Positions 1-5,415 of a stretch of 5,415 nt of DNA are shown here, piece by piece. The stretch's first letter is position 1, and each line of letters starts with the position of its first letter. A program made the position numbers and the translations under genes. Under the pieces are notes generated by a model. The model ran no database searches and was not told where the DNA came from. It worked only from the letters and a program-made list of their open reading frames with translations. The stretch comes from DASSTJ01 sp035707965 (GTDB taxonomy: Bacteria > Actinomycetota > Actinomycetes > Actinomycetales > Angustibacteraceae): the NCBI GenBank assembly GCA_035707965.1, contig DASSTJ010000030.1, forward strand, positions 1 through 5,415, given 5' to 3'.

Positions 1-198
1 GACCTGCACCTCGTCGCCGACCTTGAGCCCACCGGCCTCCGAGAAGTCGGCATGGTACGTCTGGCCGCGCCCAGGCAGCGGCAGCTTCTCGATGTTGAAC
101 GCCGCCAGCAGGAGCACGCCGATGACGAGCAGGCCGATCGCGCCGATCGGCACCGGGTTGCGCTCGCTGAACGAGCGCCCGCCACGGAAGAGCGCCAC
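1..198 (-). CDS. mceC: MceC, MCE-family lipid-transport protein (N-terminal part, cut by window edge)
   Basis: Reading the minus strand from a GTG at 198-196 gives 66 uninterrupted codons to the window edge. The protein starts (M)ALFRGGRSFSERNPVPIG, followed by a hydrophobic membrane anchor at about residues 16-36, and then the beginning of an MCE domain at about 47-66 (TYHADFSEAGGLKVGDEVQV), with the typical GLxxGDxV turn. This is the usual layout of Mce proteins: short cytoplasmic N-terminus, one anchor, then an extracytoplasmic MCE domain. The start codon directly follows the mceB stop (TGAGTG, no gap). A GGGGG run at 207-211, inside the mceB end, lies 8 nt upstream as ribosome-binding site. 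The assignment as MceC rests on its place after MceA and MceB. Family knowledge predicts a further roughly 250-450 residues beyond the window, including the rest of the MCE domain and a helical region. Confidence 0.9.
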   Translation of the reverse strand, partial: MALFRGGRSFSERNPVPIGAIGLLVIGVLLLAAFNIEKLPLPGRGQTYHADFSEAGGLKVGDEVQV

Positions 199-1308
199 TC
201 AGCCCACCCCCGCGCAGCGTGGGGCGCCGTTGGTCGGGATGTCGACGGGCACCCGGGTGTCCTTGCTCAGGCCCAGCACGCCGTTCGGCAGGACGACGGA
301 GCCGTCGACCTGGCACAGGTAGAAGTTGAACCAGGAGCCGTACGTGGCCGTGCGGCTGATCTGGTTGACCTTGCTGGCCCACGTGTCCATGAAGTGCTCG
401 AAGACCTTGGTGTTGTCGGGGTCGTTGAGGGTCGTGGCCAACGCGTCGAGGCTCGCGATGTCGGCCTTCAGCGGTGGCCTCGCGACCTGGATGAGGTGGG
501 CCGTGTCGGTCGTCAGCGCGTTGATGTTCGTCAGGGACTCCCCGATGGCCGCGCGGTCGTCGGCCAGCCCACCGACGAAGCGGTGCAGCTGCTCGATGAG
601 CTCGCCCAGCTGCTGGTCCCGGGACTGCACGGTGTCGAGCACGGCGTTGAGGTTGTCGACGGTGCGGCCGATGACGGCGTCGCGGTCGGCGATGGACGAG
701 GTGAGCGACGCGGTGTGGGCCAGGAGACTGTCGATCGTGCCGCCCTCGCCTTGCAGCACCTGGATGATCTCGCCGCTCAGCTCGTTGACGTCCTGGGGCG
801 AGAGCGCGGCGAAGAGCGGCTTGAACCCGTCGAAAAGCACGTCCAGGTCGAGAGCAGGCCGGGTGCGCGCCAGCGGGATGGTGGCACCGTCGGCCAGCGG
901 CGTGCCGGACGCCGGTGCGACCGTGCCGTCGTCGGTCGGCGTGCCCTGGGTGAGGGCCACGTACCGCTGCCCGATGAGGTTGCGGTACCGGATGACCGCA
1001 CCGGTCGAGGTGGTCAGTGGCGGGGCGTCGGTCAGCTCCATGGTGACGAGGGCGTGGGTGCGGCCGGTGATCGCGATGTCGCTCACCCGGCCGACCTTGA
1101 CGCCGGCGGCGCGCACGTCGTCGCCGTCGGCCAGTCCTGACGCGTCGGTGAACACGGCCTTCACGGTGCGGTGGTCGCCGAAGCGCAACGGGTGGATGGT
1201 CAGGGCCAGCACGCCGAAGAGCGTCGTCGTCACGACCGCGAACAGCAGCAGCTTGACCAGGCTGCTCCACGTGCGCGTGTGCGCCGGCGCCCCGGCTCGC
1301 GCGCTCAT
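199..1308 (-). CDS. mceB: MceB, MCE-family lipid-transport protein
   Basis: A 369-residue protein with a short basic N-terminus and a membrane anchor at about residues 17-37. An MCE domain follows at about 46-122, with the conserved core GLADGDDVRAAGVKVGRV at 58-75 and the GQRYVAL segment at 113-119. A long helical, probably coiled, region spans about 150-320 (the family's Mce4_CUP1/DUF3407-type part). The C-terminal motif ATYGSWFNFYLCQ at 321-333 is typical of MceB proteins and is the strongest reason to call this subunit B. Cysteines 332 and 365 could form a disulfide outside the membrane. The ATG start at 1308 overlaps the mceA stop as ATGA. An AGGTG sequence at 1317-1321 sits 8 nt upstream. 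The frame stays open to 1770, but the upstream part is a shadow of mceA. The inferred role is one subunit of the envelope-spanning substrate channel; the substrate is unknown. Confidence 0.95.
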   Translation of the reverse strand: MSARAGAPAHTRTWSSLVKLLLFAVVTTTLFGVLALTIHPLRFGDHRTVKAVFTDASGLADGDDVRAAGVKVGRVSDIAITGRTHALVTMELTDAPPLTTSTGAVIRYRNLIGQRYVALTQGTPTDDGTVAPASGTPLADGATIPLARTRPALDLDVLFDGFKPLFAALSPQDVNELSGEIIQVLQGEGGTIDSLLAHTASLTSSIADRDAVIGRTVDNLNAVLDTVQSRDQQLGELIEQLHRFVGGLADDRAAIGESLTNINALTTDTAHLIQVARPPLKADIASLDALATTLNDPDNTKVFEHFMDTWASKVNQISRTATYGSWFNFYLCQVDGSVVLPNGVLGLSKDTRVPVDIPTNGAPRCAGVG

Positions 1309-2654
1309 CGCTGCGTCACCTGGGTGCCCCGCGCGAGCGGACCGACGAGCAGGTTGCTGATGTCGGGCACCTGGTCTGGCTCGAGCCCCAGCACGGGCGC
1401 CAGCAGCGCGTCCGTGACGGCCTGCTCGGCCGCCGTCCCCGCCTGTCCGGACGCGGGGTCGGCGAGCGGCGAGGGACCGCCGGTGCCGCCGTCCCCGGCC
1501 GCCGCCGTCCGCACGGACCCGGGAGGCAGCGACGTCGGTGCACCGTGGGTGCCGTCCGCGAAGTGGTTGCCCGGGTAGGGGTGGCTCTGGTCCCAGCCCG
1601 GAGCGGGCAGGCCGTAGCAGCTCGGCCCGCGGTGGTCCTGCCAGCTCGGCTCCTCGCCCGGAACGTAGGCGGAGCGCTGCGGCACGACCTCGAGCGTGAT
1701 GTGCAGCGCGTTTCCCGAGAAGGCGTCGTTGATGCGTGAGCGGTAGCGGTCGAGCCCCTGAGCGAGGCACGGGTACTCGGGCGCGTACTTCGCGAGCACC
1801 TCGAGCGTCGGCCGGCTCACCGCTCCCACCCGGATGATGCGGTCGCCGTCGTCGGTCAGGACCCCGGTGGCCGTGCGGGCCAGGCCGGTGGTGCCGGTCA
1901 GGAACGCGGCAACCGTGGACTGCTTCGTCGCCACCGTCTGGCTGGTCACCGCGAGGTTGCGCAGGGTGCCGACCAGGTCGGGTGCGGCGTCAGCGTACGT
2001 CGACGCCACGTCGGCCAGGCGGCTGATGTCGTCGGTCAGCGTGGGCAGGTGCGGCTGCAGCTGCTTCAGGTAGTCGTCGACCATGCGGAGGTTCTGGCCC
2101 AGCTGCTCCCCGCGGCCCTCGAGCGCGGTCGCCATCGCGTTGAGCGTGGCTGACAGGTCCTGGGGCCGCACCGTGCGCAGCAGCGGCAGCAGGTCGTCGA
2201 ACACCTGCTCGAGCTCGATGGCGGTCGAGGACCGGTCCTGGCTGATCGTGTCGCCCTCGTGCAGGCCCGCCCGGGACGGGTTCGCCGGCAGGACGAGGTC
2301 GACGTACCGCTCGCCGAACAGCGTCTTCGGGAGCAGCCGGGCACTCACGTTGCGCGGGATCGCGCCGACCTGGTCCGGGTCGAGTGCCAGGCTGACGACG
2401 GCACCGTGCCCGCTCGTCTCGACCTTGCGCACCTCGCCGACGACCAGCCCCCGCACCTTGACGTCGGACGCCTCCTGCAGCTGGTTGCCGACGTGGTCGG
2501 TGTGCAGCTGCACCATCACCGCCGGGGTGAACCGCTTCTGGAAGACCGCGACCGACAGCGCGAGGAGAAGGGCGAGCACGCACAGGAAGACGAGCCCGCT
2601 CACCCTGGTCCCCCACCGAGACAGGGCTTGACGGCGCTGACGGCGCGCGGGCAT
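1305..2654 (-). CDS. mceA: MceA, MCE-family lipid-transport protein
   Basis: A 449-residue protein: basic N-terminus (residues 1-17), membrane anchor at about 18-38, and MCE domain at about 43-122 with the core VKVRGLVVGEV at 65-75 and FGERYVDL at 113-120. A helical region spans about 142-290 and belongs to the Mce4_CUP1/DUF3407-type part. The end of the conserved part has YPCLAQGL (cysteine 296) and PSCYGLPAP (cysteine 346), which could pair as a disulfide. A Gly/Pro/Ala/Ser-rich stretch at about 371-410 links this to a final short segment (411-449). The ATG at 2654 lies 10 nt after the yrbEB stop. A GTG two codons upstream (2660) has better spacing, about 7 nt, to the GCGGGG run near the end of yrbEB, so the true start may be 2660 (451 residues). 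The upstream open frame to 2783 is a shadow of yrbEB. It is the first Mce subunit of the operon and is expected to work with MceB-F in the envelope. Confidence 0.94.
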   Translation of the reverse strand: MPARRQRRQALSRWGTRVSGLVFLCVLALLLALSVAVFQKRFTPAVMVQLHTDHVGNQLQEASDVKVRGLVVGEVRKVETSGHGAVVSLALDPDQVGAIPRNVSARLLPKTLFGERYVDLVLPANPSRAGLHEGDTISQDRSSTAIELEQVFDDLLPLLRTVRPQDLSATLNAMATALEGRGEQLGQNLRMVDDYLKQLQPHLPTLTDDISRLADVASTYADAAPDLVGTLRNLAVTSQTVATKQSTVAAFLTGTTGLARTATGVLTDDGDRIIRVGAVSRPTLEVLAKYAPEYPCLAQGLDRYRSRINDAFSGNALHITLEVVPQRSAYVPGEEPSWQDHRGPSCYGLPAPGWDQSHPYPGNHFADGTHGAPTSLPPGSVRTAAAGDGGTGGPSPLADPASGQAGTAAEQAVTDALLAPVLGLEPDQVPDISNLLVGPLARGTQVTQR

Positions 2655-2664
2655 CAGCACGGCG

Positions 2665-3501
2665 CTACCCCGCGATCCGGACGGTCGTGGTGGCGCCCCA
2701 GATGGCGAGGCTGAGGAAGAAGTCGACGACGTTGATGGCGACGATCGACGTCCGGACGGCCTTGCCGACCGCGACGCCCACACCCGCCGGCCCGCCGGAC
2801 GCCGTGTAGCCGTAGTAGCAGTGGATGCCGATGATCACGACGGCGAAGACGAGCACCTTGAGGAACGACCAGAGGACGTCGCCGGGCGGCAGGAACAGGT
2901 GGAAGTAGTGGTCGTAGGTGCCCGTCGACTGCCCGTAGTAGCCGGTCGCGATGAAGCGCGTCGCCAGGTACGACGACAGCAGGCCGACGACGTAGAGCGG
3001 CATCACCGCGATGAACCCGGCGATCATGCGGGTCGTCACGAGGAACGGCAGGCTCGGGATGCCCATGACCTCGAGCGCGTCGACCTCCTCGCTGATCCGC
3101 ATCGCGCCCAGCTGGGCTGTGAACCCGCAGCCGACCGTCGCCGCCAGCGCCAGGCCGGCGACCAGCGGAGCGATCTCGCGCGTGTTGAAGTAGGCGGAGA
3201 TGAAGCCGGTGAACGCGCCGGTGCCGAGCTGGTCGAGCGCCTGGTAGCCCTGCAGCCCGACCTCGGTGCCGGTGAAGAAGGCGAGGAAGGCGATGACGCC
3301 GACCGTGCCGCCGATGACCGACAGCGCGCCGGTGCCGAGACTGACCTCGGCGAGCAGCCGGACGACCTCACGCGTGTAGCGCCGCAGGGCCCGCGGCGTC
3401 CAGACCAGGGCGCGGCCGTAGAACTGCAGCTGACCGCCGAGGTCGTCGAGGCCGTCCAGCGGACGTCGGAGGGTGCGGGTCACGTGCTCGGTCAGGCTCA
3501 T
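2665..3501 (-). CDS. yrbEB: YrbEB, MlaE-family ABC transporter permease
   Basis: A 278-residue integral membrane protein of the MlaE/YrbE (DUF140) permease family, close to full family length. An amphipathic N-terminal part (about 1-45) precedes several hydrophobic segments at roughly 57-77, 110-130, 155-182, 210-230 and 250-272. The conserved cytoplasmic loop SEEVDALEVMGI at 137-148 matches the MlaE family's E-x-DAL-x-VMGI signature, thought to contact the ATPase. The TASGGPAGVGVAVGKAV stretch at 233-249 is another typical element. The ATG at 3501 lies 4 nt after the yrbEA stop. GGGTGA at 3506-3511, overlapping that stop, is a weak and closely spaced ribosome-binding site, so coupling to yrbEA translation is likely. 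It ends with TAG, unlike the TGA stops of its neighbours. It is expected to pair with YrbEA as a heterodimeric permease driven by MceG. The B assignment comes from gene order. Confidence 0.95.
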   Translation of the reverse strand: MSLTEHVTRTLRRPLDGLDDLGGQLQFYGRALVWTPRALRRYTREVVRLLAEVSLGTGALSVIGGTVGVIAFLAFFTGTEVGLQGYQALDQLGTGAFTGFISAYFNTREIAPLVAGLALAATVGCGFTAQLGAMRISEEVDALEVMGIPSLPFLVTTRMIAGFIAVMPLYVVGLLSSYLATRFIATGYYGQSTGTYDHYFHLFLPPGDVLWSFLKVLVFAVVIIGIHCYYGYTASGGPAGVGVAVGKAVRTSIVAINVVDFFLSLAIWGATTTVRIAG

Positions 3502-3505
3502 GCCG

Positions 3506-4285
3506 TCACCCGAGCTTCTGCGGGACGACCTGGAAGTACACGGCCGTCAGGACGAAATTGGTGACGAACAGCAGCATGAAGGTGATCACGACGGACTGGT
3601 TCACCGCGTCACCGACGCCTTTGGGGCCTCCCCCGGCCGTCAGACCTTTGTGCGACGCCACGATCGCTGCGATGGCCCCGAACACGAGCGCCTTGATCTC
3701 GCCGACGACCAGGTCGGCGGACTGGGCCAGGGCCGTGAACGACGCCAGGTAGGCGCCCGGCGTCCCACCCTGGATGACGACGTTGAACACGTAGCCGCCG
3801 ACGACCCCGACCACGGACACCAGCCCGTTGAGCAGCACGGCCACGACCATGGAGGCCACGACCCGGGGGACGACGAGCCGCTGGACCGGGTTGATGCCCA
3901 GCACCCGCATGGCGTCGATCTCCTCGCGGATCGTGCGTGAGCCGAGGTCGGCGCAGATCGCCGAGCCGCCCGCGCCCGCGACCAGCAGAGCGGTGACGAT
4001 CGGGCTGGCCTCGCGGATCACCGCCAGGACGCTGGCCGCGCCCGTGTAGCTCTGCGCCCCGAGCTGGCGGGTCAGCGTGCCGAGCTGCAGCGCGATGACG
4101 GCGCCGAACGGGATCGACACCAGCGCGGTCGGAAGGATCGTCACGCTCGCGATGAACCACGACTGCTGGACCGTCTCGCGCGTCTGGAAGGGCCTCTTCG
4201 GCAGCGCGCGCAGCACGTCCAGCGCGAGCGCGAAGAGCCCGCCGCTACTGCGCAGGGCGCCGGTGACCGGGCTGGTGACGCTCAC
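3506..4285 (-). CDS. yrbEA: YrbEA, MlaE-family ABC transporter permease
   Basis: A 259-residue MlaE/YrbE (DUF140) permease. After an amphipathic N-terminal region there are hydrophobic segments at about 46-68, 95-115, 141-171, 194-212 and 228-250. The loop REEIDAMRVLGINPVQRLVVPR at 120-141 is the family's conserved cytoplasmic element, and GLTAGGGPKGVGDAVNQSVV at 214-233 is the matching C-terminal signature. The GTG start at 4285 overlaps the mceG stop as GTGA. It is chosen because homologous YrbE proteins begin about this far before the first helices. The frame is open to an ATG at 4396, but those 37 extra codons are basic, Pro/Gly-rich and lie wholly within the end of mceG, so they are probably a shadow. 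The ribosome-binding site is weak (GGGCGG about 5 nt upstream), consistent with coupled translation. It is the first of the two permease subunits by order. Confidence 0.93.
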   Translation of the reverse strand: MSVTSPVTGALRSSGGLFALALDVLRALPKRPFQTRETVQQSWFIASVTILPTALVSIPFGAVIALQLGTLTRQLGAQSYTGAASVLAVIREASPIVTALLVAGAGGSAICADLGSRTIREEIDAMRVLGINPVQRLVVPRVVASMVVAVLLNGLVSVVGVVGGYVFNVVIQGGTPGAYLASFTALAQSADLVVGEIKALVFGAIAAIVASHKGLTAGGGPKGVGDAVNQSVVITFMLLFVTNFVLTAVYFQVVPQKLG

Positions 4286-5274
4286 GGCACGGCCGCCCGG
4301 ACGGGTGACGGCAGCTCGACGCTGGCCTCCCCCGGTGAGGCCAGCGTCGAGCGGAACGAGCCAGGCGGCGGGGTGACGCCGTGCTCGCGGCACCACCGAC
4401 CGGGCACGGCCTGGGTGGGGCGCGGCCGACCCGAGCTCGGTTCGAGCTGCAGCGGGATGGCCGGCAGGTCGGGAAGCTCGTGGTGGCCCTCGGCAGCCAG
4501 CTCCTCGGCGTCCTTCTCCTCGGACATGCCGATCGGGCCGACCCGCAACGCGTTGAGGAACTGGCGCACCACGGGCTCGGTGCTGCTCAGCAGCATCTCG
4601 CGCGGTCCGAACATCGCCAGGTGACGGTGGTAGAGCAGGCCGATGTTGTCGGGCACCGTACGCGCGGTGTTGATGTCGTGCGTCACGATGAGGAAGGTCG
4701 CCTCGGTCGCCTCGTTGAGGTCGACGATCAGCTGGTTGATGTAGGCGGTGCGCACCGGGTCCAGCCCCGAGTCAGGCTCGTCGAACAGGATGATCTCGGG
4801 CTCGAGTACGAGGGCCCGGGCCAGCCCGGCGCGCTTGCGCATGCCGCCGGAGATCTGGCCGGGCAGCTTGTCCTCGGAGCCCTGCAGGCCGACGAGCTCG
4901 AGCTTCTCCATGACGATCCGGCGGATCTCGGACTCGCTCTTGCGGGTGTGCTCGCGCAGCGGGAACGCGATGTTGTCGAACAGCGTCATCGAGCCGAACA
5001 GGGCGCCGTCCTGGAAGAGGACGCCGAAGAGCTTGCGCACCTCGTAGAGCTCCCGCTCACGCAGCCGGGTGAGGTCACGGCCTTCGATGACGATCGAGCC
5101 GCGGTCCGGCTTGAGGAGTCCGACGAGGGTCTTGAGGAACACGGACTTGCCGGTGCCGGACGGACCGAGCATCACCGAGATCTGACCGGCGGGCAGCGTG
5201 AGGGACACGTCCTGCCAGATGCTGGTCGACCCGAAGGACTTCGTCAGCCCCTCGACCTGGACGGCAACGCCCAC
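4282..5274 (-). CDS. mceG: MceG (Mkl), ATPase of the Mce lipid ABC importer
   Basis: A 330-residue ABC ATPase with every expected motif: Walker A GPSGTGKS at 37-44, Q-loop glutamine 88, signature SGGM within ISGGMRKRAGLARAL at 141-155, Walker B IILFDEP at 161-167 with catalytic Glu166, D-loop SGLD at 169-172 and switch His199. The family-specific stretch LNALRVGPIGMSEEKD at 240-255 marks it as Mkl/MceG (MlaF-like) rather than a generic ATPase. The rest, about 256-330, is an acidic then Pro/Ser-rich tail; MceG proteins carry a C-terminal extension, but I cannot align this tail beyond the LPAIPLQLEP part. GTG at 5274 is the first possible ATG or GTG after an in-frame stop at 5326-5328, and GAGG at 5281-5284 lies 6 nt upstream. 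It powers YrbEA/YrbEB by ATP hydrolysis in the cytoplasm. Its position at the head of the operon differs from Mycobacterium, where mceG is unlinked. Confidence 0.96.
   Translation of the reverse strand: MGVAVQVEGLTKSFGSTSIWQDVSLTLPAGQISVMLGPSGTGKSVFLKTLVGLLKPDRGSIVIEGRDLTRLRERELYEVRKLFGVLFQDGALFGSMTLFDNIAFPLREHTRKSESEIRRIVMEKLELVGLQGSEDKLPGQISGGMRKRAGLARALVLEPEIILFDEPDSGLDPVRTAYINQLIVDLNEATEATFLIVTHDINTARTVPDNIGLLYHRHLAMFGPREMLLSSTEPVVRQFLNALRVGPIGMSEEKDAEELAAEGHHELPDLPAIPLQLEPSSGRPRPTQAVPGRWCREHGVTPPPGSFRSTLASPGEASVELPSPVRAAVP
4314..4352 (-). repeat. Perfect 16-bp inverted repeat with 7-nt loop at the mceG/yrbEA junction
   Basis: The plus-strand arm GCTCGACGCTGGCCTC (4314-4329) is exactly complementary to GAGGCCAGCGTCGAGC (4337-4352), with loop CCCCGGT between. 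It falls in codons 308-321 of mceG and ends 28 nt upstream of the yrbEA GTG. In the mRNA it would form a very stable hairpin. No T-run follows on either strand, so it does not look like a standard intrinsic terminator. It may instead control yrbEA translation, mRNA decay or processing between the ATPase and permease parts of the message. The pairing is seen directly; the role is inference. Confidence 0.85.
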
Positions 5275-5415
5275 GCCGCACCTCGCACCTGGTCGCGCGG
5301 CCGGACCCGGGTGGTCCAGCGCTCGTCAGCCGGTCCAACGACGCAAGCGGCGGGAGGTTACGGCCCGGTGCGATCTGACTGTGCGTCGATGGGTGCGGTC
5401 GGGTGGTCGTGATCA
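5275..5415 (-). promoter_or_regulatory. Gene-free leader and probable promoter region of the mce operon
   Basis: These 141 bp upstream of mceG contain no convincing coding sequence on either strand. A possible -10 hexamer TAACCT (plus-strand AGGTTA, 5355-5360) fits the actinobacterial TANNNT pattern and would put a transcription start near 5348, about 75 nt before the GTG. I find no good -35 at 16-18 nt upstream. The motif GGTCCA occurs twice in direct orientation (5313-5318 and 5332-5337), and a short inverted repeat GGACC-N5-GGTCC spans 5303-5317. These could be operator sites but are short enough to arise by chance. The real promoter could also lie beyond the window. Confidence 0.35.
5281..5284 (-). 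promoter_or_regulatory. Ribosome-binding site of mceG
   Basis: GAGG on the minus strand, 6 nt before the GTG at 5274, is the best Shine-Dalgarno match in the window. It decides the start of mceG, since no other ATG or GTG exists in frame up to the upstream stop at 5326-5328. Confidence 0.65.

Noticed and set aside
52..1140. Long plus-strand open frame opposite mceB (362 codons)
   Set aside because: It is antisense to a clear MceB protein and its translation is Arg/Val/Asp/Gly-rich with no recognisable domain, as expected for the opposite strand of a high-GC gene.
1309..1770. N-terminal extension of MceB by 154 residues
   Set aside because: It overlaps mceA, is Arg/Ala/Gly-rich and lacks a domain. 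The ATG at 1308 places the membrane anchor at the expected distance from the start.
2821..3564. Plus-strand open frame opposite yrbEB (247 codons)
   Set aside because: The product is extremely charged (Asp/Glu/Arg/Gln) without hydrophobic core, a typical antisense of a membrane-protein gene in high-GC DNA.
4314..4352. The inverted repeat as an intrinsic transcription terminator
   Set aside because: No T-rich tract follows the stem in either direction, and full termination would separate mceG from the genes it serves. Partial termination remains possible.
4286..4396. N-terminal extension of YrbEA by 37 residues from ATG 4396
   Set aside because: The extra part lies entirely within mceG, is Arg/Pro/Gly-rich and is not a usual part of YrbE proteins. 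The GTG overlapping the mceG stop gives a family-length protein.
4381..5412. Long plus-strand open frame opposite mceG (343 codons)
   Set aside because: It mirrors the whole ATPase gene, whose Walker A, signature and Walker B motifs are intact on the minus strand. The plus-strand product is low-complexity and has no domain.
1..5415. CRISPR arrays, tRNA or rRNA genes, insertion sequences, attachment sites
   Set aside because: I saw no regularly spaced repeats, no structured RNA gene signatures and no transposase or integrase. Nearly all of the window is occupied by the six operon genes.

Overview
This 5.4-kb window is high-GC DNA holding the start of an mce operon. These operons encode actinobacterial ABC importers for lipids, sterols or other hydrophobic substrates. 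All real genes lie on the minus strand, so transcription runs from about 5415 down to 1. In transcription order they are: the ATPase mceG (Mkl/MlaF-like), the two MlaE-type permeases yrbEA and yrbEB, then the substrate-binding MCE proteins mceA, mceB and the first 66 codons of mceC, which is cut by the window edge. The order yrbEA-yrbEB-mceA-mceB-mceC is the canonical one. mceD, mceE and mceF would be expected beyond position 1.

The high GC content, the GTG starts and the paired YrbE and serial Mce proteins point to an actinobacterium. Two features argue for a non-mycobacterial lineage, for example a Streptomyces-, Nocardioides- or Frankia-like organism. First, the ATPase heads the operon, whereas in Mycobacterium mkl/mceG is unlinked. 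Second, the MCE domain of MceA has a 'VGNQLQEASDVKVRGLVVGEV'-type segment rather than the mycobacterial form. The genus and the transported substrate cannot be fixed from this sequence.

The genes are packed very tightly: a 4-nt overlap (GTGA) between mceG and yrbEA, a 4-nt gap, a gap of about 10 nt (4 nt with an alternative start), a 4-nt overlap (ATGA) between mceA and mceB, and a 0-nt junction (TGAGTG) between mceB and mceC. This suggests a single transcript with translational coupling, made as one complex: MceG hydrolyses ATP in the cytoplasm, YrbEA/YrbEB form the membrane permease, and membrane-anchored MceA, MceB, MceC and later subunits form the channel or shuttle across the cell envelope. 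About 140 bp upstream of mceG (5275-5415) contain no gene and could hold the promoter.

The most notable non-coding signal is a perfect 16-bp inverted repeat with a 7-nt loop inside the last codons of mceG, 29 nt before the yrbEA start codon. I see no evidence of a wholly new system. The window reads as a well-formed member of a known transporter family with a few local features worth checking.
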